A DNA stretch of 64,000 nucleotides from Comamonas testosteroni (GTDB taxonomy: Bacteria > Pseudomonadota > Gammaproteobacteria > Burkholderiales > Burkholderiaceae_C), in NCBI RefSeq assembly GCF_000761245.1, contig NZ_AWOR01000045.1, positions 62,001 through 126,000 of the forward strand. Reading direction: 5' to 3'. The notes beneath the pieces are model-generated. The model was given only the letters and a program-made list of their open reading frames with translations, had not been told where the DNA came from and made no database searches. Shown here one piece after another: positions 27,408 to 37,146 of this stretch. The position numbers and the translations under genes were made by a program. The stretch's first letter is position 1; every line of letters starts with the position of its first letter.

Positions 27408-28314
27408 CGGGCTCCAGCAATTGCTGCAGACGCTCTGGCGTGAGCGCCGCCACGTCTTCGCGCTGCTTGAACAAAATGCCCGCCGTCTCGTGCACCAGCT
27501 CGGGGTCTATGACCAGGGTGTCGAGTGCCACCAGCGCCTTGGCCCACTCCACGCTTTCGGCAATGCCGGGCGTGCGCTCGAAGGCATCGGCAAACGGGCG
27601 ACTGCGCAGCCGGCTCACAAAGCGGGCGATCTGCTCGGTCAGGGCCGCGGCGGCCTCGGGCACCTTGGACTGGACAATGGCCAGCTCGCGCTCGCGTTCG
27701 GGGTAGTCCAGCCAGTGATAGAGGCAGCGGCGCTTGACCGCATCATGCAGATCGCGCGTGCGATTGCTCGTGAGAATGGTGACGGGCGGCACCTGAGCCC
27801 GGACGACGCCGAGCTCGGGAATGCTGACCTGGTACTCGCCCAGATATTCGAGCAAAAAGGCCTCGAAGGGCTCGTCGGCCCTGTCCACCTCGTCAATCAG
27901 CAGCACCGCACCAGGCGCAGGCGCTTGCAGGGCCTGCAGCAAAGGGCGGCGCACCAGATAGCGCGGCTGATAGACCTCCTGCTCGACAGCCTCCAGTTCC
28001 GCCGCGCCACGCAGCTCGGCCGCCCGCAGATGCAGCAGCTGCGCCGCGTAATTCCACTCATACAGCGCTTCGCGCTGCTCCAGTCCGTCATAGCACTGCA
28101 GCCGGATCAGCTGCCGCTCCAGCACCTGGGACAGAGCCAGGGCCAGCGAGGTCTTTCCTACACCCGGCTCACCCTCCAGCAGCAGGGGCCGCTGCAGCCT
28201 GAGCGCCAGAAACACGGCCGTGGCCAGACGCCGGTCCGCAAAATAGCCCACCTCCTGCAAGGCGGCCAGCAGCCCGTCCACCGACTGCAGAGCGCGTGTC
28301 ACCTCAGTATTCAT
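27394..28314 (-). CDS. coxD: CoxD-family MoxR-type AAA+ ATPase
   Basis: AAA+ chaperone ATPase of 306 aa. Seen: Walker A GEPGVGKTS at 48-56, Walker B LLIDEVD at 138-144, sensor-1 TSNRTRDLHDAVKRR, where the Arg pair is the likely finger. This is the CoxD branch of MoxR ATPases, which remodels the molybdenum active site of coxL-type enzymes together with the VWA protein CoxE. The ATG at 28314 abuts a dispersed repeat and has no Shine-Dalgarno site. A 215-bp gap with repeats separates it from coxM, so it may have its own promoter. Confidence 0.93.
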   Translation of the reverse strand: MNTEVTRALQSVDGLLAALQEVGYFADRRLATAVFLALRLQRPLLLEGEPGVGKTSLALALSQVLERQLIRLQCYDGLEQREALYEWNYAAQLLHLRAAELRGAAELEAVEQEVYQPRYLVRRPLLQALQAPAPGAVLLIDEVDRADEPFEAFLLEYLGEYQVSIPELGVVRAQVPPVTILTSNRTRDLHDAVKRRCLYHWLDYPERERELAIVQSKVPEAAAALTEQIARFVSRLRSRPFADAFERTPGIAESVEWAKALVALDTLVIDPELVHETAGILFKQREDVAALTPERLQQLLEPDATA

Positions 28315-28360
28315 AGCTACTTGCGCTTTACTGATAAGGGATTAATCGAGTTCTCTTCAA
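28311..28360 (+). repeat. dispersed palindromic repeat, family A, copy 3
   Basis: TAGCTACTTGCGCTTT-n-GATAAGGGATTAATCG. On the minus strand its edge AGCT runs directly into the ATGAAT start of coxD, the same junction as at 13563. Confidence 0.75.
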
Positions 28361-28447
28361 AAAACACGGCTTCAAAGAAGGCGGCTGCCACAAAGAGACT
28401 GCAAGCAAGCGCCTATCCCGGCCGCAGCTCGCCCCCGCCCGTCGCGA

Positions 28448-28502
28448 GGCGGCCTCCCTAGCCCTCGGCGCGCAGTGCCCGGCCAGGGAGGCGGGGGCCG
28501 CC
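28448..28502. repeat. GC-rich inverted repeat between coxM and coxD
   Basis: GGCGGCCTCCCT on the left pairs imperfectly with AGGGAGGC...GCCGCC on the right. It may act as a hairpin insulating coxM from coxD, or be a degenerate member of repeat family B. Confidence 0.5.
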
Positions 28503-28529
28503 AAGGCGTGGCCACTCAGACCAAGCCGC

Positions 28530-29315
28530 TCAGGCAGAGAGCAGCTGATCCACCGCTCGCTGCGTCAGGACGCTGATCAGCTGCGCCCGGTAGCGCGCGC
28601 TCGCGTGCAGATCGCTGTTGAGCTCGCTGTCGTCAATAGGCACCGCAGCCGCCGCAGCGGCCGTGAAGCTCTGGTTGAGCGCGGCTTCCAGCCCCGCATG
28701 GCGGAAGACCGACAGCCCCGCACCGGTCACGGCCACGCGCACGCCCTGCGCCGTCTGCGCCACAAACACGCCCACCAGCGCAAAGCGCGACGCGGGCTGC
28801 TTGAACTTGATATAGGCCGCAGTCCTGGGCACGGGGAAGCGCACTGCCTTGATCAACTCGCCCTCTTCCAGCGCCGTGGTGTACATGCCCTGAAAGAAGT
28901 CGTCTGCCCCAATCTCGCGCCGGCTGGTGACCACGGTCGCGCCCAGACCCAGTACCGCACTGGGATAGCAGGCCGCAGGGTCGTTGTTGGCCAGCGATCC
29001 GCCAATCGTGCCGCGCGCGCGCACCTGCCGATCGCCAATGCCGCCGGCCAACTCGGCCAGCGCTGGAATGGCGTGCAACACCTCGCGGCTGGCGGCGACA
29101 TCGGCATGACGGGTCATGGCGCCGATCTCGACCTGATCACTGCTGACGCGGATTCCCGCCAGACCATCGACCTGGTTGAGATCCACAATCGCACCAGGCT
29201 GGGCCAGGCGCAGCTTCATCGAAGGAATCAGGCTCTGGCCACCGGCCAGAAACTGACCGCTGGCAGCGCTCACCTCATCCAGCGTCCGGGGATTGGAGTA
29301 ACTGAAGGCATACAT
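28530..29315 (-). CDS. coxM: molybdenum hydroxylase FAD-binding subunit, CoxM-type
   Basis: Medium subunit of 261 aa that takes electrons from the 2Fe-2S centres to FAD in the cytosolic enzyme. Seen: the two FAD motifs of the family, AGGQS at 24-28 and TIGGS at 103-107 followed by LANNDPAA, and a CO-dehydrogenase flavoprotein C-terminal domain (VAVTGAG). It lies 46 bp after coxL with an AGGAC site. Gene order is S-L-M rather than the M-S-L of Oligotropha. Confidence 0.94.
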   Translation of the reverse strand: MYAFSYSNPRTLDEVSAASGQFLAGGQSLIPSMKLRLAQPGAIVDLNQVDGLAGIRVSSDQVEIGAMTRHADVAASREVLHAIPALAELAGGIGDRQVRARGTIGGSLANNDPAACYPSAVLGLGATVVTSRREIGADDFFQGMYTTALEEGELIKAVRFPVPRTAAYIKFKQPASRFALVGVFVAQTAQGVRVAVTGAGLSVFRHAGLEAALNQSFTAAAAAAVPIDDSELNSDLHASARYRAQLISVLTQRAVDQLLSA

Positions 29316-29361
29316 ATGTGTTGTCCTCTCTTCCTCTCAGTCGGGTGTGTTCAGGCAGTGG

Positions 29362-31749
29362 TCAGGGGCGTGCAGCATCGATGGCCTCCCACACACGATG
29401 CGGACTGGCAGGCATGTCCAGGTCCTTGACACCCAGCGAATGCAGGGCATCGAGCACGGCATTGATGACGGCAGGCGGCGAGCCTATGGCCCCGGCCTCG
29501 CCACAGCCCTTGGTGCCCAACGGGTTATGGGTGCAGGGAGTACAGACCGTGCCCAGCTTGAAGTCGGGCAGATCGTCGGCGCGGGGCATGGCGTAGTCCA
29601 TGAAGCTGCCGGTCAGCAACTGCCCCGAATCACGGTCGTAGACGCAGTTTTCCAGCAGTGCCTGGCCTATGCCCTGGGCCAGTCCGCCATGGACCTGGCC
29701 CTCCACGATCATGGGGTTGATGATGGTGCCGAAATCGTCCACCGCACTGAAGCGGTCGACACGCACCACGCCCGTGGCCGGGTCGACCTCGACCTCGCAG
29801 ATATAGGTGCCGGCCGGGAAGGTGAAGTTGGTGGGGTCGTAGAAAGCGGTCTCGTCCAGCCCCGGCTCCAGCTTGTCCAACGGATAGTTGTGCGGCACAT
29901 AGGCCGTCAGTGCAATCTGGGCAAACGGGAGCTTTCTGTCGGTGCCGCGCACCGTGAACTCGCCTCCTGCGAAATCGATGTCGGCATCGCTGGCCTCCAT
30001 CAGGTGGGCGGCAATCTTCTTGGCCTTGGCCTCAATCTTGTCCAGCGCCTTCATGATGGCAGCGCCACCCACGCTGATGGAGCGCGAGCCATAGGTTCCC
30101 ATGCCAAAGGGCACGCGGCCCGTATCGCCATGGACGATCTCGACATGCTCGACGGGAATGCCCAGCCGCGCCGCCACCACCTGGGCAAAAGTCGTCTCAT
30201 GCCCCTGACCGTGGCTGTGCGAGCCCGTGAACACCGTCACGCTGCCCGTGGGGTGGACGCGCACCTCGCCGCACTCGAACAGACCGGCACGCGCGCCCAG
30301 CGCCCCGGCAATATTGCTGGGCGCCAGGCCACAGGCCTCGATGTAGCTGCTGTAGCCCAGGCCGCGCTTGAGCCCTATGGCCTCGCTGGCTGCGCGCCGG
30401 GCCGCAAAGCCCGCCACATCGGCCAGTTGCTCGGCCTGATCCATGCAGGCCTGATAGTCGCCGATGTCGTACTGCAGCGCCACAGGCGTCTGATAGGGAA
30501 AGCTGGTGATGAAGTTGCGGCGCCGGATCTCGGCCTGAGACAGATTCATCTCCCAGGCACAGCGGCTGACCAGACGCTCGAGCAGGTACGTGGCCTCGGG
30601 GCGGCCTGCGCCCCGGTAGGCATCCACGGGCGAGGTGTTGGTGAACCAGGCATCGACCTCGATATGGATTTGCGGCGTGGTGTACTGCCCCGCCAGCAAG
30701 GTTGCATAAAGAATGGTGGGCACGGCGCTGGCGAAGGTGGACAGGTAGGCACCCAGATTCGCATCGGTGTGCACACGCATGGCGAGGAACTTGCCGTTGG
30801 CATCCATGGCCATCTCGGCATGGCTGACATGGTCGCGGCCATGCGCATCGGTCAGAAAGGACTCGCTGCGATCGGCCGTCCACTTGATATTGCGATTGAG
30901 CTTCTTGGCCGCCCAGGTCAGGCAGACATCCTCGGCATACAGGAAGATCTTGGAGCCGAAGCCGCCACCCACATCGGGAGCAATCACGCGCACCTTGCTC
31001 TCGGGCAGGCCCATGACGAAAGCCGTCATCAGCAGCCGCTCCACATGCGGGTTCTGGTTGGCCACGTACAGCGTGTACTCGTCCATGGCACGGTTGTAGC
31101 TGCCTATGGCCACCCGCGGCTCCATGGCATTGGGGATCAGGCGGTTGTTGATCAGGTCCAGCCGGGTCACATGGGCGGCGCCCGCAAACACAGCATCCAC
31201 GGCCGCCTTGTCGCCAATCGCCCATTTGTAGCAATGGTTGTCTGGGGCAATGTCGTGAACCACGGCCCCGGACTTTTTGCCGCCCGCTGCATCGGCCACA
31301 TTCACCACCGCAGGCAGCACCTCGTAGTCAACCTCCACCAGCTCCGCGGCATCGCGTGCCTGCTGCAGGGTCTCGGCAACCACCATGGCCACCTGATCGC
31401 CCACATAGCGCACGGTATCGAGGGCCAGAATCGGGTGCGGCGGCTCCTTCATGGGCTCGCCATTGGTGCTGGTGATCAGCCAGCCGCAGGGCAGACCGTT
31501 GATACCGGCGGCCGCCACGTCGGCGCCCGTGAGCACGCCGATCACCCCCTCAGCCACCTTGGCCGCATCGATGTTGACGCTGCGCAGCCTGGCATGGGCA
31601 TGGGGCGAGCGCACAAACACCGCATAGGTCTGTGCGCCCAGCGTGATGTCGTCCGTGTACTGGCCTGCTCCGGTCAGAAAGCGCTCGTCCTCGCGGCGCA
31701 AAAGGGGCTCGCCGATATGCGGCAGCTTGGAAAAGTCAGATGCACCCAT
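29362..31749 (-). CDS. coxL: molybdenum hydroxylase large subunit, CoxL-like form II
   Basis: Catalytic subunit of 795 aa holding the molybdopterin cytosine dinucleotide cofactor. Seen: [17 protein letters not shown] start, the cofactor loop VGGGFGSK at about 260-267, and the active-site loop AYRGAGR at 377-383, followed by [16 protein letters not shown] and a C-terminal GCGEAGAIG with the catalytic Glu. True aerobic CO dehydrogenase (form I) carries AYxCSFR with the copper-binding Cys, so this form-II enzyme lacks that Cys and probably oxidises another substrate. GGAGA precedes the ATG. It is cytosolic, with no signal peptide. Confidence 0.95.
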   Translation of the reverse strand: MGASDFSKLPHIGEPLLRREDERFLTGAGQYTDDITLGAQTYAVFVRSPHAHARLRSVNIDAAKVAEGVIGVLTGADVAAAGINGLPCGWLITSTNGEPMKEPPHPILALDTVRYVGDQVAMVVAETLQQARDAAELVEVDYEVLPAVVNVADAAGGKKSGAVVHDIAPDNHCYKWAIGDKAAVDAVFAGAAHVTRLDLINNRLIPNAMEPRVAIGSYNRAMDEYTLYVANQNPHVERLLMTAFVMGLPESKVRVIAPDVGGGFGSKIFLYAEDVCLTWAAKKLNRNIKWTADRSESFLTDAHGRDHVSHAEMAMDANGKFLAMRVHTDANLGAYLSTFASAVPTILYATLLAGQYTTPQIHIEVDAWFTNTSPVDAYRGAGRPEATYLLERLVSRCAWEMNLSQAEIRRRNFITSFPYQTPVALQYDIGDYQACMDQAEQLADVAGFAARRAASEAIGLKRGLGYSSYIEACGLAPSNIAGALGARAGLFECGEVRVHPTGSVTVFTGSHSHGQGHETTFAQVVAARLGIPVEHVEIVHGDTGRVPFGMGTYGSRSISVGGAAIMKALDKIEAKAKKIAAHLMEASDADIDFAGGEFTVRGTDRKLPFAQIALTAYVPHNYPLDKLEPGLDETAFYDPTNFTFPAGTYICEVEVDPATGVVRVDRFSAVDDFGTIINPMIVEGQVHGGLAQGIGQALLENCVYDRDSGQLLTGSFMDYAMPRADDLPDFKLGTVCTPCTHNPLGTKGCGEAGAIGSPPAVINAVLDALHSLGVKDLDMPASPHRVWEAIDAARP

Positions 31750-31782
31750 GGTGTGTCTCCTCTTCTAGTTGTGATGCGCTGC

Positions 31783-32253
<471 letters not shown>

Positions 32254-32411
32254 CGTGATGCCTCCTGCCTATATCCGAAGAATTGGGTAACAAAGCACAA
32301 CTGCACTCCCTATGGTGGCCAGTTGCTGCAATGCGGGGCTCTAGGGTTGACCCCCGGGTCAGGCGCAGTACGCACAGATATTCTCAAAATGAAACACTGT
32401 CCGGAGTCCGC

Positions 32412-33581
32412 ATGTCGCCCGCCAGCCCCGCTTCTTCCGCACAAGCCGCAACCCATGCTGGTGCACGCCATGCACTGCTTGTCCAGGCCAGGCAGCTGCT
32501 GCTGGAGGCGGACTGCTCCCATGCGCTGCTGCCCTCCGGTCTGGCCCCCTGGCTCTGGCGCTCCTGGCTGCGCTGCATGGCCCTGGGGCGCCATCCCGCG
32601 CAAAGAGTGGAGTTCGAGGCCGTAGGTCCTCATGCGCTGCGCCACGCCCAGGAACAGCATCAGCTGCTGCTGCAGGCCGCACGCCCGGTCATGACGCAAC
32701 TGGTGGCGGCCGTGGGCGCCATGCGCTACTTCTGCCTGCTCACCGATGCGCAGGGCCTGGTGCTGGAGGTGCAAGGCCCCGTCGATCAACGCGATCTGCG
32801 CGCGCTGGCCGTGGGCCGGGTCGGCGTGGACCTGTCCGAGCGCGGCGTGGGCACCTCGGCCATAGGTGCGACGCTGGCCGAGCTCAGCCCGGTATGGCTG
32901 CACAGGCAGGAACATTTTTTTGACGATCTGCGCGACTACAGCTGCGCGGGTGCCCCGGTATTCGGGCCGCAGGGCGAATGCCTGGGCATGCTGGACATCA
33001 CCGGCATCGATGTACCCGAGCGCCCCGAGCTGCTGCTGCTGGCACTGCGCTGCGCACGCGCCATCGAAGATCGATTGCTGCGAGCCCTACCCCATGCCCT
33101 CTTACTGCGCGTGAACTGGCCCGGCGGCCCGCTGGGCCAGGAGGGCGAAGGCCTGATGGTCTTTGATGCCGAAGGCCGATTGCTGGGCAGCAACACCGTG
33201 GCCAGGCAGCTGGTACCACGTCCGCTGCAAGCACCTGGGGAGGATTCGCTCATGCAGAGCCATGAGCTGCTGGCCCTGCCCTGGAGCCACCTGATCGAGC
33301 ATGCGCGCCAGCGGCCTGAGGTCCCGCTGCAGCTGCCGCTGTGGTCCGGCATGCGCCTGCTGGCTCTCGCGCAGGCCGGCCCCCTGCTGCGCGCGCCCGT
33401 CATGACGGGGGCCGACACCAGCCGCTCAGCATCGGCCAGCACCATGGCCACGCCGCTGCGCACCAGCGAGCTGCTGCTGATTCAGCAGGCCATGCAGGAG
33501 GCGCACGGAAATGTAAGCCTGGCCGCCCGCAACCTGGGACTGAGCCGGGCCACGCTGTACCGCCGGTTGGCGAGCAAGTAA
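32412..33581 (+). CDS. GAF and Fis-type HTH transcription regulator lacking an AAA+ domain
   Basis: Regulator of 389 aa. The N-terminal two thirds resembles the sensor part of AcoR-type activators: a GAF domain about residues 80-225 (VGVDLSERGVGTSAIGATLAE, VFGPQGECLGMLDITG). The C terminus is a Fis-type helix-turn-helix (AMQEAHGNVSLAARNLGLSRATLYRRL). The sigma-54 AAA+ module (GAFTGA, Walker A) is missing, so it cannot be a classical sigma-54 activator. I chose the ATG at 32412 because GGAG precedes it. Its divergent position makes it the likely regulator of coxSLM. Confidence 0.87.
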   Translation: MSPASPASSAQAATHAGARHALLVQARQLLLEADCSHALLPSGLAPWLWRSWLRCMALGRHPAQRVEFEAVGPHALRHAQEQHQLLLQAARPVMTQLVAAVGAMRYFCLLTDAQGLVLEVQGPVDQRDLRALAVGRVGVDLSERGVGTSAIGATLAELSPVWLHRQEHFFDDLRDYSCAGAPVFGPQGECLGMLDITGIDVPERPELLLLALRCARAIEDRLLRALPHALLLRVNWPGGPLGQEGEGLMVFDAEGRLLGSNTVARQLVPRPLQAPGEDSLMQSHELLALPWSHLIEHARQRPEVPLQLPLWSGMRLLALAQAGPLLRAPVMTGADTSRSASASTMATPLRTSELLLIQQAMQEAHGNVSLAARNLGLSRATLYRRLASK

Positions 33582-33927
33582 GAGGTCTTGAACCCGATCT
33601 GATGCAGTTTGGCCCTCTACGGATTTGCCCTAGTTTCAGTGCAAAAACACCCTCCACGACAGCAGGCGCACACTACCAAGCAAGCCCATGAAAAACCTAA
33701 AATCCCTCAATAAAACAACCACCTAAGCATTACCAGTCATGCACTTCAAGCTATCGTGCGCATAGCAGGCACCACTGACGCTCGAGCGCCACATTTGCGT
33801 GCGTATTTGTAAAAAACACCATACCTGCATCCGTAGAATCTCCAGTTCGGTTCAAAAACTCAGATCGCCCTGAGGCTTACCAGCCCCAACAGCGCGACGC
33901 ATACACAGCCTACTTTTTGGAGACACC
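33582..33927. other. 346-bp intergenic region upstream of dctQ
   Basis: Comparatively AT-rich stretch with no gene I can support. It presumably holds the dctQM promoter: a TAGAAT hexamer at about 33834 could be a -10 box, but I find no well-spaced -35 box. A GGAG site at 33918-33921 serves dctQ. Confidence 0.5.
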
Positions 33928-34548
33928 ATGCAGGCTTTACTCGCCCTGTCCAGGGCCATCGACAGGCTTAACGCCTTTGTCGGCAAATATTCCATCTGGC
34001 TGATATTTGCCGCCACCTTCATCAGCGCCGCCAACGCCATTGTTCGCAAGGCCTTCGACACCAGCTCCAATGGCTTTCTGGAAGTCCAGTGGTATCTGTT
34101 CGCATGGTCCTTTCTGATTGCGGCGGGCTACACCCTGCTGCACCGCGAGCATGTGCGCATCGACGTGATCAACAGCCGTCTGTCCAAAAAGGCCCAGGTC
34201 TGGATCGACATCATCGGCTTTGCCTTCTTTCTCACCCCTTTATGCGTGACCATTCTGTGGCTGAGCATGCCGGTGGTGATTCAGATGTACCAGTCCGGCG
34301 AAATGTCGGGCAACCCCGGCGGACTGATCCGCTGGCCCGTATGGACGGCGATTCCTGTGGGCATCACCTTGCTGCTGCTGCAGGGCATCTCCGAGCTGAT
34401 CAAGCGCATTGCCTTCCTGAGCGGTGACGGCCCCGACCCCATGGGCAAGCTCAGCGACAAGAGCGCCGAGGAAGAGCTGGCCGAGGCCCTGCGTGCCGAA
34501 GCCGATCGCAAGCAGGCTGAAGCGCTGGCCGCCCAGGCCAAGGCCTAA
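33928..34548 (+). CDS. dctQ: TRAP transporter small permease (DctQ)
   Basis: Inner-membrane small subunit of 206 aa of a TRAP carboxylate transporter. Four helices are visible, with the family pattern YSIWLIFAATFISAANAIVRKAF in helix 1 and the LEVQWYLFAWSFLIAAGYTLLHREHVRID segment that is highly typical of DctQ. It has a long charged C-terminal tail of Ala, Glu and Lys (KSAEEELAEALRAEADRKQAEALA). It lies 19 bp before dctM. Confidence 0.95.
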   Translation: MQALLALSRAIDRLNAFVGKYSIWLIFAATFISAANAIVRKAFDTSSNGFLEVQWYLFAWSFLIAAGYTLLHREHVRIDVINSRLSKKAQVWIDIIGFAFFLTPLCVTILWLSMPVVIQMYQSGEMSGNPGGLIRWPVWTAIPVGITLLLLQGISELIKRIAFLSGDGPDPMGKLSDKSAEEELAEALRAEADRKQAEALAAQAKA

Positions 34549-34567
34549 CGGTAGCGGGAGACAATCA

Positions 34568-36409
34568 ATGGAATTCATCGCTACCAACTACGCCCCCATC
34601 ATGTTTGCGGGGCTGATCTGCTTTTTGCTGCTGGGCTTTCCCGTAGCCTTCAGCCTGGGCGCTGCGGGCCTGGCCTTCGGCTTTCTGGGCATCGAACTGG
34701 GGGTCTTTCCCTCCTCCGTGATGGCCTGGCTGCCTCAGCGCCTGATCGGCATCATGGCCAACGACACCTTGCTGGCCGTGCCTTTCTTCACCTTGATGGG
34801 CCTGATTCTCGAGCGCTCCGGCATGGCGGAGGACCTGCTCGACACAGTCGGTCAGGTGTTCGGCCCCATCCGCGGCGGTCTGGCGCTGGCCGTGATCTTT
34901 GTGGGCGCGCTGCTGGCTGCCACCACCGGCGTGGTTGCTGCTTCGGTGATTTCCATGGGCCTGATCTCTCTGCCCATCATGCTGCGCTACGGCTATGACC
35001 GCCGCCTTGCATCGGGCGTGATTGCGGCCTCGGGCACGCTGGCCCAGATCATCCCGCCCTCGCTGGTGCTGATTCTGATGGCCGACCAGTTGGGCAAGAG
35101 CGTGGGCGATATGTACAAGGGCGCCTTCATCCCCGGCTTCATGCTCATGGGCCTGTACGTGGTCTGGGTGGCATTCCTGGCCATCTTCAAGCCCCATACC
35201 GTGCCTGCACTGCCGCCCGAAGCGCGCATCTACCGCGAGTCCAACGGCAACTCCGGCTATACCTCGCTGGCCGTGGTCATGGGCATCTCGACCATCGTGG
35301 CCATCTTCCTGGCCAATCACATGGCCGATCTGCACACCTGGTGGCAGGGCAAGGAAATCACCGAAGTCGCCACCGACGAGAAGATCGTCACCGCCATGTG
35401 CGGCGGCACCTTCATCGCCTTCGTGATCGCCTCGCTCAACCGCGTGCTCAAACTGGGCCTGCTGTCCAAGCTGGCCGAGCGCGTGACCTTTGTGCTGATC
35501 CCCCCTCTTCTGCTGATCTTCCTGGTGCTGGGCACCATCTTCCTGGGCATTGCAACACCTACCGAGGGCGGCGCCATGGGCGCCATGGCGGCCCTCATCA
35601 TGGGCTTTGCCCGCCGACGCCTGAACATGGATCTGCTCAAGCAGGCCCTGGCCTCGACCACCAAGCTGGCCAGCTTTGTGATGTTCATCATGATCGGCGC
35701 CACCACCTTCAGCCTGGTCTTCCAGGCTGCAGACGGCCCCAAGTGGGTGGAGCATCTGCTGACCAGCCTGCCTGGCGGCCAGGTCGGCTTCCTGATCGTG
35801 GTCAACATCATGATCTTCTTCCTGGCCTTCTTCCTGGACTACTTTGAACTCTCGTTCATCGTGGTGCCGCTGCTGGGCCCCGTGGCCGAGAAGATGGGCA
35901 TCGACCTGATCTGGTTCGGCGTGCTGCTGGCCGTGAACATGCAGACCTCGTTCATGCATCCGCCCTTCGGCTTTGCACTGTTCTTCCTGCGCTCGGTCGC
36001 TCCCGACAAGCAATACGTCGACAAGGTCACGCACAAGGTCATCGATCCCGTCACCACCATGCAGATCTACAAGGGTGCCGTACCCTTTGTGCTGATTCAG
36101 CTGGTGATGGTGGGCGTGCTCATCGCCTTCCCCGGCATTGTGACCGGCGCGCTCGACAAACCGGTGGTCGTGGACATGAACAAGGTGGGCGACGAGATGC
36201 TCAACCAGCTCAACGATGCTGGCGGCGGCTATGGTGCAGATAACCCCTTCGGAGCGCCTGAAGGCGGTGAAGAAGGATCTGCTGCGCCAGAGGCCCCTGC
36301 CGATGGCAGCCAGCCTGCCCCCGCCGCGCCCGACGCGGGCGGCTATGGCTCGGATGATCCGGCCAAGGCCTTGCAGGATTCGCTGAACGCTGCGCCTGCA
36401 GCCAAGTAA
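34568..36409 (+). CDS. dctM: TRAP transporter large permease (DctM) with extended tail
   Basis: Main sodium-coupled permease subunit, 613 aa from the ATG at 34568 with GGGAG upstream. Seen: GFPVAFSLGAAGLAFGFLG, LLAVPFFTLMGLILERSGMAEDLL, and ATGVVAASVISMGLISLPIMLRYGY, followed by the second repeat ending LWFGVLLAVNMQTSFMHPPFGFALFFL. Typical DctM has about 430 aa; this long form has a central insert with a soluble stretch (HTWWQGKEITEVATDEK) and a C-terminal tail of about 75 residues rich in Gly, Ala, Pro and Asp. A strong intrinsic terminator follows. Confidence 0.95.
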   Translation: MEFIATNYAPIMFAGLICFLLLGFPVAFSLGAAGLAFGFLGIELGVFPSSVMAWLPQRLIGIMANDTLLAVPFFTLMGLILERSGMAEDLLDTVGQVFGPIRGGLALAVIFVGALLAATTGVVAASVISMGLISLPIMLRYGYDRRLASGVIAASGTLAQIIPPSLVLILMADQLGKSVGDMYKGAFIPGFMLMGLYVVWVAFLAIFKPHTVPALPPEARIYRESNGNSGYTSLAVVMGISTIVAIFLANHMADLHTWWQGKEITEVATDEKIVTAMCGGTFIAFVIASLNRVLKLGLLSKLAERVTFVLIPPLLLIFLVLGTIFLGIATPTEGGAMGAMAALIMGFARRRLNMDLLKQALASTTKLASFVMFIMIGATTFSLVFQAADGPKWVEHLLTSLPGGQVGFLIVVNIMIFFLAFFLDYFELSFIVVPLLGPVAEKMGIDLIWFGVLLAVNMQTSFMHPPFGFALFFLRSVAPDKQYVDKVTHKVIDPVTTMQIYKGAVPFVLIQLVMVGVLIAFPGIVTGALDKPVVVDMNKVGDEMLNQLNDAGGGYGADNPFGAPEGGEEGSAAPEAPADGSQPAPAAPDAGGYGSDDPAKALQDSLNAAPAAK

Positions 36410-36429
36410 ATCCGCACCCCTTCAGGCAC

Positions 36430-36460
36430 AGCCCCGACTCGCCAGAGCCGGGGCTTTTTC
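36430..36460 (+). terminator. intrinsic terminator after dctM
   Basis: AGCCCCG pairs with CGGGGCT and is followed by TTTTTC. Confidence 0.85.
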
Positions 36461-36511
36461 ATGGCTCAACGATTGACGGGTGATAGATTCACTCCCCTTC
36501 AGGAAACCTCC

Positions 36512-37063
36512 ATGACCATCACCGAACTGCTGACGGCCATCCGTCAACCCTACACAGACCTGCTGTCTCAGGCTGCCCATGCCCAGCAGTCTTATGTGGA
36601 GCCGGCCTATCGCAATAGCGATGGGACGCTGGCAACCGAAGGCATATGGGATCTGCCCTGCCGGGCCGATCTCATCCGCATGTCGGAAGACACGACCGAA
36701 ACGGTGCAGGTGGATTCACAGACACGGCTCGAGTTCGAGCCCGTTCATCTTAGCCTTGGCGACTGCGCGATGGAGCTGCACCCCTTTGTCTGGGACTGGC
36801 TGTCCGTGGAAGTGCAAGGGCTGCCACAAGAGCAGGCTGCCAAGGCGCTTACCGACTGGTTCATGGACTGGTTTGATGGAGAGGACGAGAATCAGCCCGA
36901 TGAGACAGGCCTGCTGCAGGTGCTTCACTTCATCTCAGACCCGCAAGTCCTTGCCGAGGCAATGAAAGTCACCATAGACCTGGGCTCTGCACCTGTCGAA
37001 GCCCTGGAGGATTTACTGTTTGCGCTGTCCGATGCGGGTGCCGCCCAGGTCAGGCTGGCATGA
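36512..37063 (+). CDS. acidic hypothetical protein
   Basis: Protein of 183 aa that I do not recognise. I chose the ATG at 36512 because AGGAAA lies 8 bases upstream. It is soluble and strongly acidic with many Trp residues in its middle (HPFVWDWLSVEVQG, WFMDWFDGEDENQPDE); there is no signal peptide or membrane helix. It is isolated by terminators on both sides, so it forms a single-gene unit between the TRAP permease and binding-protein genes. The size and acidity are seen in many protein-binding or immunity-type proteins, but nothing here proves that. Confidence 0.72.
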   Translation: MTITELLTAIRQPYTDLLSQAAHAQQSYVEPAYRNSDGTLATEGIWDLPCRADLIRMSEDTTETVQVDSQTRLEFEPVHLSLGDCAMELHPFVWDWLSVEVQGLPQEQAAKALTDWFMDWFDGEDENQPDETGLLQVLHFISDPQVLAEAMKVTIDLGSAPVEALEDLLFALSDAGAAQVRLA

Positions 37064-37073
37064 TCTGCAGGCA

Positions 37074-37106
37074 TGAAAAAACCGCAGCAAGCTGCGGTTT
37101 TTTTGC
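37074..37106. terminator. bidirectional intrinsic terminator
   Basis: CCGCAGC pairs with GCTGCGG, flanked by six A bases on the left and seven T bases on the right. It serves the acidic hypothetical gene and convergent dctP. Confidence 0.88.
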
Positions 37107-37146
37107 AGCCGGCGCATGGCGCCGGCGCTCTGGAGTCTGAGCTCAA

